Of a stretch of DNA of 50,114 nucleotides, positions 7,750-15,560 are shown in pieces. The DNA comes from Ignavibacteriaceae bacterium (GTDB lineage Bacteria; Bacteroidota; Ignavibacteria; Ignavibacteriales; Ignavibacteriaceae). Position numbers and translations under genes: made by a program. Location: the NCBI GenBank assembly GCA_023231105.1, contig JALNWB010000007.1, forward strand, positions 1-50,114. Direction: 5' to 3'. Within the stretch, counting starts at the first letter, position 1. Each line of letters begins with the position of its first letter. The notes beneath the pieces are model-generated. The model was not told the DNA's origin and ran no database searches. It was given only the letters and a program-made list of their open reading frames with translations.

Positions 7750-8649
7750 ATGAAAAATCTTTTTTTAATTGATGGTGCATCGGGAACAGGTAAATCAGAT
7801 TTACTAAAACATATTGTCAACACTCGAAAAGATGCTTCTATATTGAGGAAATATTCGACTAGAAAAATTCGTGAATACGAAAAACGAGACGACATTAAAT
7901 TAGATTTGGATTTTGTCAGCAAAGATAAATTTGAAAAAGCAAATTTAGACTATGTCTATACATATTATGGCAATCAATATGGTTTTAGTAAAAACGAACT
8001 CAAAAAAATGTTGATAGAAAAATCTAATGTTTTTGTAATTGTTAGAAATGCTGATACGATTAAGCAGCTTATAAATGATTATTACTATATAAATGTTGTT
8101 CCAATATTTGTTTATACAGACCAAGAAAAACTAAAAATAAGATTAATCAATCAAGATTATAGCGAAACTGATATTGCCGAAAGATTGAAAAAAACTGGTT
8201 TAGCTTATGAAGACTATCTTCGTCATCCAGATATTTATGATGAAATATTGATCAATAATTCTACAAAAGAAGACTACCATCGTTTAATTGATTTGATAAT
8301 CGATCGGTATAAAAAACTACCTGAAATTGACGACAAGCTAATTTTTGTCCTTATGTCATTTAATCCCAACAATCCTGAACTGAAAAAAGTATTCTTAGCT
8401 ATTCAAAAATCAGTTGAAATCTATGATAAATCATATAAATGTTATAATCTAGAAAGTCTGAAAGGGAAGTCATACAAAATATCAGATACAGCAAAGGAAC
8501 ATATAAGTAAATGCCGTTTAGCGATTATTGATTTAACTGAAAATAAGCCGAATGTTTTTTATGAACTTGGTTATGCAAGTGGAATATCCAAGGATTTTAT
8601 TATTAACGCCCACAAAGACACTCAATTATTATTTTACCCTCGCGAATGA
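7750..8649 (+). CDS. P-loop kinase + TIR-like nucleotide-binding fusion (3' frameshift)
   Basis: 299 residues as read. The N-terminal domain (about 1-185) resembles guanylate/nucleoside-monophosphate kinases: Walker A GASGTGKS (9-16), then YSTRKIREYE like the phosphate-binding TTR.pR..E of guanylate kinase, and VYTYYGNQYG. The C-terminal domain (about 195-end) is a TIR/deoxyribosyltransferase-like nucleotide-binding fold: FVLMSF, HISKCRLAIIDLT (D261) and PNVFYELGYASG (candidate catalytic E272). The frame stops at 8647 after an aberrant FYPRE, but the +1 frame continues with EYKVIFYDDAFDLQEKLF to 8728, a typical ending for this fold, so the gene is interrupted near the TTATTATTTTA tract. It is the third cassette after an attC-like boundary. 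Confidence 0.75.
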   Translation: MKNLFLIDGASGTGKSDLLKHIVNTRKDASILRKYSTRKIREYEKRDDIKLDLDFVSKDKFEKANLDYVYTYYGNQYGFSKNELKKMLIEKSNVFVIVRNADTIKQLINDYYYINVVPIFVYTDQEKLKIRLINQDYSETDIAERLKKTGLAYEDYLRHPDIYDEILINNSTKEDYHRLIDLIIDRYKKLPEIDDKLIFVLMSFNPNNPELKKVFLAIQKSVEIYDKSYKCYNLESLKGKSYKISDTAKEHISKCRLAIIDLTENKPNVFYELGYASGISKDFIINAHKDTQLLFYPRE

Positions 8650-8728
8650 ATATAAAGTGATTTTTTATGATGATGCTTTTGATTTACAAGAAAAGTTATT
8701 TGAGATGCTTCCAGGAGTTTTGAAATAA
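8630..8728 (+). pseudogene. Out-of-frame C-terminus of the kinase/TIR-like gene
   Basis: Reads TLANEYKVIFYDDAFDLQEK...LPGVLK to a TAA at 8726-8728 in the +1 frame relative to the upstream CDS. A gain of one base (or loss of two) near 8628-8640 would explain the break. It could be a real inactivating mutation or a sequencing error at a T-rich tract. Confidence 0.6.
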
Positions 8729-9125
8729 TAATGAACGCTCAACATATTTAAGTAACGGGCCAAGATAACAATAAATGCTAAAGGTAAGATTTAATTTGAA
8801 ATGTGTAAAATATTTGAAATGGATAGAGAGTTTTGCTGAACTATACAGATTTTATAATTTTATCTTTTCCAGGATTAGATATTAATGAAGAAGAAAATGA
8901 AGAGATGTGGGTATCGAGTTGCAACAATGATTTGGAAATAAACAAAGCATAATACAAGATGATCAAAGCGACTGCCATAAAGATTGAGATTTTGATTTTG
9001 TTAAAAAGAAATGTTGTATAAATAAGTTGCTCTAAAAAATAATTTAGAAAATTATTGTTATTCGGTTTTTTAATTTTTGATGTATTGTCTGGGGACAAAA
9101 ACTCAACTGTATAAGATAAAAAATT
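8729..9125. other. Gene-free stretch, possible degraded cassette end
   Basis: ACGCTCAAC (8735-8743) fits RYYYAAC and matches the complement of this cassette's 5' core (GTTATGCGT, 7719) at 7 of 9 positions, so it may be a degenerate attC start. The conserved GGCAGTGTT block is missing. A short plus-strand frame (about 8831-8952; FIILSFPGLDINEEE) looks protein-like but has no good start. The region is otherwise AT-rich and unexplained. Confidence 0.3.
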
Positions 9126-10247
9126 ATGAGTAAAATCTTAATACTAGGTGCTGGCGCTTCTTATGGGCATGGATTATTCGGAAAGCCAAGTCCTCCCTTG
9201 ATAAATAATTTTTTTACCGAAAACACAATTAAAATATTTAGTTCTAGTTATACACCATTATTTGATCATTTAAAAAATATAAATCACTCAGGCGATCTTG
9301 AACAAATATTTGGAACTCTTGATTCATACTCTTCATTGCTACCACTACGAAATAGACGCACGAATATTGCAAGATATGGGCATGAATTTGAATACTGTAT
9401 ACCGATAGATTTTCTAAGAGCATACACAATTGATGTAATTGTCTTTCATACACTATGGTTAAATAAGGGAGAGACTTGCCCATATCACAATTATTTGGCA
9501 AATAATTGGTTAGAAAAGAATGACCTTTCAATCAGTTTTAATTATGATTTAATATTTGATTCTTCTCTTAAAAAGTCCGGACTTTGGCATGAAAGCACCG
9601 GATACGGTAGACCTATTAGATTATTTGATAACAATGAGTATGAGAATAGTAAAGTTATGTTATTAAAACCCCATGGAAGTCTTAACTGGGAAAGATTTAT
9701 AAATCCACAAATTGAAGGTATTCAGAAAGACTCTTTCATTGCAAAAGAAGCATTTACTATTGAAGTATTTTCTTTGAATAAGACGTTCGATAAATATAAG
9801 GAAATACCCGAGTACATAACTTCTTGGATAGAAACTATTAAAAGTTCAACATTACCACAAGATGATTTTAGAAGAGAACTATTTTGTTTTAGAGAAGATT
9901 CTATGGATGGAGTGCCATACCCATGTATAATAATGCCGACACCATTGAAACCTCTTAGTCAATTTAGATATGGAATTATGAAAGATATTTGGCCTAGAAT
10001 AGAGGATAAACTATTGAATGCGGACGAACTATTATCGATTGGGTTTTCTTGGAGAGATACTCATTTTAATTCTCTTGTACTCTCAGTAATTAATCAAAGG
10101 AAAAAACAAATAAATATTTCAATAGTTGGAAATGAACAAACATTTCAAGATACAAACACCTTGTTCTCTAAAATAAATTCGACAAAAGTTTCATTAAAAC
10201 ACATAGGAAATACGTTTAAAGAAATAATAATTAATAAATTAATATAG
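9126..10247 (+). CDS. SIR2-like NAD+-binding protein, putative defence effector
   Basis: 373 residues, all one SIR2-type Rossmann domain: GAGAS at 8-12, ISFNYDLIFD (about 137), LLKPHGSLNW (about 180, with the family histidine) and LLSIGFSWRDTHF (about 303). Lone SIR2-like proteins of this kind hydrolyse NAD+ in several antiphage systems. No zinc-binding CxxC module of true sirtuin deacylases is visible. The next gene is also SIR2-like, 380 bp downstream on the same strand. The start is ATG after an A-rich leader. NADase activity is inferred from the family. Confidence 0.85.
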   Translation: MSKILILGAGASYGHGLFGKPSPPLINNFFTENTIKIFSSSYTPLFDHLKNINHSGDLEQIFGTLDSYSSLLPLRNRRTNIARYGHEFEYCIPIDFLRAYTIDVIVFHTLWLNKGETCPYHNYLANNWLEKNDLSISFNYDLIFDSSLKKSGLWHESTGYGRPIRLFDNNEYENSKVMLLKPHGSLNWERFINPQIEGIQKDSFIAKEAFTIEVFSLNKTFDKYKEIPEYITSWIETIKSSTLPQDDFRRELFCFREDSMDGVPYPCIIMPTPLKPLSQFRYGIMKDIWPRIEDKLLNADELLSIGFSWRDTHFNSLVLSVINQRKKQINISIVGNEQTFQDTNTLFSKINSTKVSLKHIGNTFKEIIINKLI

Positions 10248-10629
10248 ATAACTAAATGACCATCCACCGTTCAAACTAAATAGGGATGGGATTATTTAAA
10301 AAATAAAAGAGGAAATAATATTATTAACGTAATATTTTAGTAATTCAAAAAAAGACTCTCGTAAAATCTAGAGAAAATTGGTATAGAACAGGTAATGATG
10401 AGACGGGTAAAAAAATAAAGACTGGATGAGATTCTAACGGATTAGATGAAAAGCATGTGTTGTCAGTCAAAAAACAAATTAAATGATTAAATAGTAGCTA
10501 AACAATGAGAAAGTCTGAGATTTTAAAAGAAGATTTGATATATTTTTTACTCTGATATAATAAGTGCAAAAAAAGGTTTGTAAATTTATTGTTAAGAATG
10601 TTTATTAACAAATATATGTGTGATTAAAT
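10248..10629. promoter_or_regulatory. Intergenic region with an inverted repeat before the second SIR2 gene
   Basis: No ORF. Just upstream of the 10630 start, TTGTTAA (10589-10595) and TTAACAA (10605-10611) form a perfect 7 bp inverted repeat with a 9 bp spacer, a candidate operator for the downstream gene. The remainder is purine-rich and shows nothing else recognisable. Confidence 0.35.
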
Positions 10630-12879
10630 ATGGTTAATAAAAAACTTATTTTATTTTTAGGTGCAGGTGCTTCATGGGACTCGGGATTACCTCTGGGTGA
10701 CAATGCTGCTTCTTTTATGATCCGAAGTTGTTTTAAAAATACCGATTTACAAAAAATCTGGGATGACTTTTTGCGTTATGAGGCAAATCATAAATCAAGC
10801 AAATGGCCAAGATTCGAAGTGGTAATAAAAACATTTGAAGATTACATTAAAGATTCAGCAATTAAAATTATTAAGACCTTTTTTGATTGTGGTATATCCT
10901 CTACAGTGATGACCTTAGCCAAATTAAAAACTGATAGAATATGGATTACTACCAATTTTGATAACCAAATAGAACTGGCTCTGGAAAAAGAAAATAAAAT
11001 ATACAAGGTTTTTACTGATCGTGAGGAAATTGCAAATATCACAGAAGAAGATTTAAAAATTGATATAATAATAAAACTACATGGAGATGCGACGGAATTA
11101 AATACAACCAATAATCTCGGAGTGAATATTGAACAAATTTTAAGAGTCTTGCCAAGGAAAACAGAAAATAAATTGATCGACCTTGTGAAAGTGAATAATA
11201 ACATTATTTTTATCGGATATGCGGCGAGAGATCCTGATCTTCATAGCTTTATTAAAAAAATAAGTCACGTTACAAATGAAATTAGTTGGATAGATTTAGG
11301 GGTGAAAAGTGAAAGGATAAAAAAATTAATTGAATCAAAAATCAATTACTACCCGGAGGGGACTCCTCTTGCATTGAAAAAAATATTTAATGTTGAATTA
11401 CAAAAACCGATTAAGCATATTGGTAGATGGGAGGAAGGAATTGATAAAGAGTTATCCAATTTTGATAAGCAGGACTTGCTCAATATCCTTGCCGATATCT
11501 GCCTTATTAGAAATGATGCTTTTTCGTTGAAGAAATTAGATATTATACAAAATAATGTTATTGAGAGTAATGAAATTAACTTATTTCGAAAAAAAAGAAG
11601 ACAAATTCAATCATTGTTTCATACTCCTCAGAATGAAGTCAGCTACACCATCTATCATCATCTTGATGAATTAAAAGCACTCTCTTTATTAACTTTAAAC
11701 GAAAAACTTAAGGAAGAAATTATTCATTTAATTGCGGATATTCAGTGGAGGTTGAAAAACCCCCACGAAACTATCTCAATAATTAAAGGGTTTATCAAAG
11801 AAAAAAAATCAAAGAGCAAAGAAAATGTAGAATTGTTGATCCTTTTGGGTATAGCAAAAATCTATTCTGGAGTAAACAATTTCTCTCAGGGGATAAGGGT
11901 TTTAAAAAATGCTAAAGAGATTGCAATAAAAAAAAAATTGCCCATTCAGAGTGCTGAAGCAAGCTTAAGGTTAGCTACAGCTTTAATACGTAAATCTGAA
12001 CATAAACAGGCTGAAATAGAGCTTCATAAATCGAAAGTTATTTTCGAAGAAATTGGTAATCCACGACAAATATTTATTTGGAAATTGAATTATGCTGAAT
12101 GTCTAAGAATACAGAGAAAATTTCATCTGGCAAATGATACCCTAAAACAACTAATCAAAGATTCAGAGTTAGCTGAGGATACGGAAGTTACTATTAATGC
12201 GTTAGGCAATAAAGCGTTAGTCTCTCTCTCATTAGGAGAATTACTAGATGGAGACAAAGAATTAAAAAATGTAGTTGAAATGGCTTCCAAGTTAGAAACT
12301 AACCAAGAGGCCAGAGCTAATGCATTATATAATCGAGGGTGGTTAAGGGCAATTTGCTATGATTGGAAAGAAGCCATCAAATATTTCAAATTAGCAGCTA
12401 CTAGTTATAAAGAAGATTATTATTCACCAGAGAGAAGAGGAGGAGCATATTCTTTGATAGGCGTTGGTTATTATCTTTTAGGGGGAAAAAAACTTTCAAA
12501 TGCGATATTAAAAAAAATTGAGATAGAAAAAATAATCCCTTCAAGTAACATGCATAGTGATTATAAATTATTAAAATATCTCAATCAAAATTTTTCAATT
12601 ACTAAAACTCAAGTTAAACGGGTTAATAGATTGTTTACTGACGAACCGGAACAACTGTTTTATTTTTATATGATGCTACTAAAATTAGAACCCTATAATG
12701 TAACATATTTAGATGCGGTGATGAATAGCGCGAAAATTGCACAAATCTCGGCCTATTGGGGAGTTATTAAGGAGTTTTCTGAAAAATATAATCTTGACCT
12801 AGAGCAGGGCAAAATCGAATTAATTAAGATGAACTACCCTGGTGATCTAGGGCTAATCAAAAAAAAGCTTAAAAAATGA
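10630..12879 (+). CDS. SIR2-like protein with C-terminal TPR repeats
   Basis: 749 residues. The SIR2 domain covers about 1-250: GAGASWDSGLPLG (11-23), WITTNFDNQIELAL (about 104-117), IIKLHGD (about 145, catalytic-type His) and FIGYAARDPDLHSF (about 193). From about 285 to 650 the chain is helical, with TPR-like pairs (AEASLRLATALIRKSEHKQAE; ANALYNRGWLRAICYDWKEA). SIR2 plus TPR is a known antiphage arrangement in which the repeats sense a trigger and SIR2 depletes NAD+. It lies next to another SIR2 gene but 380 bp apart, so co-transcription is uncertain. Confidence 0.85.
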   Translation: MVNKKLILFLGAGASWDSGLPLGDNAASFMIRSCFKNTDLQKIWDDFLRYEANHKSSKWPRFEVVIKTFEDYIKDSAIKIIKTFFDCGISSTVMTLAKLKTDRIWITTNFDNQIELALEKENKIYKVFTDREEIANITEEDLKIDIIIKLHGDATELNTTNNLGVNIEQILRVLPRKTENKLIDLVKVNNNIIFIGYAARDPDLHSFIKKISHVTNEISWIDLGVKSERIKKLIESKINYYPEGTPLALKKIFNVELQKPIKHIGRWEEGIDKELSNFDKQDLLNILADICLIRNDAFSLKKLDIIQNNVIESNEINLFRKKRRQIQSLFHTPQNEVSYTIYHHLDELKALSLLTLNEKLKEEIIHLIADIQWRLKNPHETISIIKGFIKEKKSKSKENVELLILLGIAKIYSGVNNFSQGIRVLKNAKEIAIKKKLPIQSAEASLRLATALIRKSEHKQAEIELHKSKVIFEEIGNPRQIFIWKLNYAECLRIQRKFHLANDTLKQLIKDSELAEDTEVTINALGNKALVSLSLGELLDGDKELKNVVEMASKLETNQEARANALYNRGWLRAICYDWKEAIKYFKLAATSYKEDYYSPERRGGAYSLIGVGYYLLGGKKLSNAILKKIEIEKIIPSSNMHSDYKLLKYLNQNFSITKTQVKRVNRLFTDEPEQLFYFYMMLLKLEPYNVTYLDAVMNSAKIAQISAYWGVIKEFSEKYNLDLEQGKIELIKMNYPGDLGLIKKKLKK

Positions 12880-13015
12880 TAAACCTATTAATATCATATA
12901 TTGTGTTTTTTAGATTTAATGCAAAAAAGATCGTCAGCTTTTAGGATCGACATCATGAAATCCCACTCTTAGCAAAGTACTTATAAAGGTGCTCCATAAC
13001 GATAAGTGAATAAAG

Positions 13016-14395
13016 TTAATTCTTAAAGTAATAGGCAAGGATTTCTTGAGTTAATGGTTCTCTTAATTTATTTGTGTCTTCGAAGCCAAGGATTTTATGA
13101 TTTCTTATATTGAATCCTATTTGATCAGGTAATTTAGTAACGGATGTATTGGATATCAAAATTAAATTCATTTTTCTTTGCTTGCGCATTTTTATTAGAC
13201 CCATTAAATAACCGACTTCGTGATATACATTTGGATTACTATTAGTCAAGTCACCTATTAACAATCCGGATTCTTCAATTTTTTGGAGGATGGCATCCGG
13301 AATTTTATACGCAGATCCATCTTTGAAACGATCTATTCGGAGGGGATAAATTTTAATATTAGCGTTTTTCTCTTTATTAATTCTTTTAATTACGTCCTCA
13401 ATGACATTGTAATGGTTTTCACAAACAGCATCATTGAATTGCATAGACACAAAAATAGTACGATGTTTTGCGAGAATTATATTATCAAAAATAGAGATAA
13501 GGTCTTTTGCAGCAACTTTTTTAATCTCATAAATGTGATTTTCTAAAACCCAATTTGTAAACCAATCAATATTGAATTTGTTGTTTTTGAATGCAAAGAA
13601 CATAAAGGAGACTAATAGACCAATTGATCCACTCAGTTTTAAAAGAGGATTGTCATTGTAGATTTGTTCAACTTTTATAAAAGTTTTTTTGATTAAATCG
13701 TACTGGTTAAACTTTTTAGTTATTTTACCAAATTCTCGTAATAATGCAAATAAGTCGACTAAAACCGTGCGGATGTTAGCAATATCTTCTTTTTCATTAT
13801 ACAAAAGTTTGCCGATTGTAGGATAATTTGCCGGAATAATTTTTTTCCAAATATTCCTAGTATTGAAATAATCGGGTCCAAAATCTTTACGCTTTAAAAG
13901 TTCTGTGTTTAGGAAATTATCTTCGTCATCAATAATTACACGGTAGATTTCCTCATCAGTGAGAGGAATGCTTTTGGAATTAATATTATGAAATACTGTT
14001 TTCTCAAATTTTGTGGGTATTCTTTTAGAATCTTTGGATGGGAGACTTGCATTAGGTGATCTATCTTCTAGCAATATCAAACAGAAGGGGGCTATTAATT
14101 GTGTAATACCTATACGGTTGCTATATTCTTTAGCGGCACTTAATCTGTGGTTTCCATGTATGCGCAAAAATGGTTGTTGATCTAAAGATATTAATTCGAT
14201 TAATCGGGAGTCATCAATTGAAATTGTAGTAATTTTTGTTTCGTCTATTCCTCTACTATCCAGAACATTTACTTCTTTTATTACCTTTGTTCTAAAATTA
14301 ATGGGATCAATATTGGAGATGAATTTTTTCCCGCTAACAATTTTACCCATAGGACTCAAACTGAACTGAGTACTATTCCTTGGAAAACGATACAT
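13016..14395 (-). CDS. ParB-like / TIR-like nucleotide-binding fusion
   Basis: 459 residues from the ATG at 14395 (a TTG at 14410 would add five). The N-terminal part (to about 190) has the ParB/sulfiredoxin-type motif LRIHGNHRLSAAKEY, as in ParB-like ATPase/nuclease folds. A helical middle follows. The C-terminal ~150 residues form a TIR-like nucleotide-binding domain: TIFVSMQFND, ESGLLIGDLT, then PNVYHEVGYLMG with the candidate catalytic Glu. The same domain ends the 7750 gene. It is probably co-transcribed with the K+-channel-type gene 94 bp upstream. I propose a sensor/effector pair; substrate and trigger are unknown. Confidence 0.75.
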   Translation of the reverse strand: MYRFPRNSTQFSLSPMGKIVSGKKFISNIDPINFRTKVIKEVNVLDSRGIDETKITTISIDDSRLIELISLDQQPFLRIHGNHRLSAAKEYSNRIGITQLIAPFCLILLEDRSPNASLPSKDSKRIPTKFEKTVFHNINSKSIPLTDEEIYRVIIDDEDNFLNTELLKRKDFGPDYFNTRNIWKKIIPANYPTIGKLLYNEKEDIANIRTVLVDLFALLREFGKITKKFNQYDLIKKTFIKVEQIYNDNPLLKLSGSIGLLVSFMFFAFKNNKFNIDWFTNWVLENHIYEIKKVAAKDLISIFDNIILAKHRTIFVSMQFNDAVCENHYNVIEDVIKRINKEKNANIKIYPLRIDRFKDGSAYKIPDAILQKIEESGLLIGDLTNSNPNVYHEVGYLMGLIKMRKQRKMNLILISNTSVTKLPDQIGFNIRNHKILGFEDTNKLREPLTQEILAYYFKN

Positions 14396-14504
14396 AACAA
14401 TATAACTCAAGATTACTTCAGGGAAAAATAAATCAGGATTGTTTTCTAAAAACTGGAGAATCCTTTATTTTTGAAAATTTATTAGATTTCGCTGGAAAGT
14501 GAAC

Positions 14505-15353
14505 TCAGCGCGAGATACCTTTTCTAAATCTTTTAAATAAGCATAACCACGAATGCATGCCTGGCCTAACGATTGATCGAGAATTCCCCTTAGAATCACT
14601 TTTTCTACCCTCCTTCTCCGAAGCTATTTGTGCTGAATAAAAATTAATAACTAATGCACCAAGAAGCAAAAATACTAATACTTGAAAGATAATTAAATAT
14701 TTTCCTGTATCGTTCAAAGGGGTAATATCTCCATAGCCGATAGTTAAAGAGCTAATAAAACTAAAATATAATGAATCAAGAGGTTTTGTAATAAGGACGT
14801 CGTTGTTTGATACAATTTTTTTTAAAGCCTTCAGTGACAAATAAACTGTGGCAAAATCAAGATTAAGTTCGATATAATCTAAAATTACAAATATTAAGTT
14901 CCTTTTATAGGAAATTGGGTTAGTAAAAACATTGTTGTTAATAATTAAATTAGCAGAGTACAGTACTGTTTCTAAAATCATAAAAAAAGCCCAACACATA
15001 AAAAAACTATAACCCCAAATAATTTTTAAGTTGTTGTACAAACCAAAAAATAGAATGCAGAATGCACAAAGCAATTTGAAAATAACGTATAATTCTATTC
15101 CTAAGTTCTTAGCAAGATTTCCGTACCTACCAAAAAAGGCTCTTATGTAAATACTTGGAGTAATAAATTGAACGATAATAAGAAACATTTTCAATAATCT
15201 TTCCGTACCAATCGCCTTAGATTTCGCATCTCCAGTATTATTCCAAACATCTTTTAGGTTTTGAATTTGATGGGAAAGGACTTTATGCCCAAGCGGTTCA
15301 TTTGAGTAACTTGACATAAGCAATTTGCTAAAGAATTTTTTGTCAGTACTCAT
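14505..15353 (-). CDS. K+-channel-type pore protein
   Basis: 282 residues. Several hydrophobic segments (about 54-72, 82-104, 108-136, 150-172) precede a pore helix and selectivity filter, SFISSLTIGYGDITP, then a last membrane helix (about 217-240). TIGYGD is the K+ channel signature. A basic cytosolic C-terminal tail (about 30 residues) lacks a recognised RCK or cyclic-nucleotide domain. It lies 94 bp upstream of the ParB/TIR-like gene on the same strand. Housekeeping K+ channels exist, but placement inside a defence cluster suggests a membrane effector; that is inference. Confidence 0.8.
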   Translation of the reverse strand: MSTDKKFFSKLLMSSYSNEPLGHKVLSHQIQNLKDVWNNTGDAKSKAIGTERLLKMFLIIVQFITPSIYIRAFFGRYGNLAKNLGIELYVIFKLLCAFCILFFGLYNNLKIIWGYSFFMCWAFFMILETVLYSANLIINNNVFTNPISYKRNLIFVILDYIELNLDFATVYLSLKALKKIVSNNDVLITKPLDSLYFSFISSLTIGYGDITPLNDTGKYLIIFQVLVFLLLGALVINFYSAQIASEKEGRKSDSKGNSRSIVRPGMHSWLCLFKRFRKGISR

Positions 15354-15398
15354 ATATTTATTGAAACCATAGAATTATTTTCAGTTGTTAGTTTTGCT

Positions 15399-15560
15399 TT
15401 ATTGAATTTTTCTTTTTTCATTTTTGTTAAGTCCTTTTATGTGCTTTTCTAAAGACTTGTATTTTTCTTTTACTTCTTCACCACTGTAGAAATCGAGTAA
15501 GTCTTTCTTGGTTAATTTTTCTTACGATAACAGATGTAATGGATTCATTTAGATTAATTT
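15399..15560 (-). pseudogene. Gene remnant between the channel and TPR genes
   Basis: On the minus strand, 15521-15399 encodes EKLTKKDLLDFYSGEEVKEK...KRKIQ, a plausible C-terminus without a start. Just upstream in another frame, NLNESITSVIVRK continues it if one base is added or removed near 15520. The open reading overlaps the end of the 15554 gene. It looks like the last ~55 codons of a decayed gene; family not recognised. Confidence 0.4.

Noticed and set aside
8841..9098. 85-codon minus-strand ORF with a hydrophobic stretch
   Set aside because: No recognisable family, no ribosome site, and opposite to a protein-like plus-strand frame; AT-rich DNA produces such frames easily.
9090..9125. 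Cassette boundary before the first SIR2 gene
   Set aside because: ACTCAAC (9101) fits RYYYAAC by chance level, but no GGCAGTGTT block or GTTRRRY core in the right orientation is present.
13016..14395. Chromosome-partitioning ParB
   Set aside because: No parA or parS-binding HTH is seen, and the C-terminus is a TIR-like domain; only the short GNHRL region is ParB-like.
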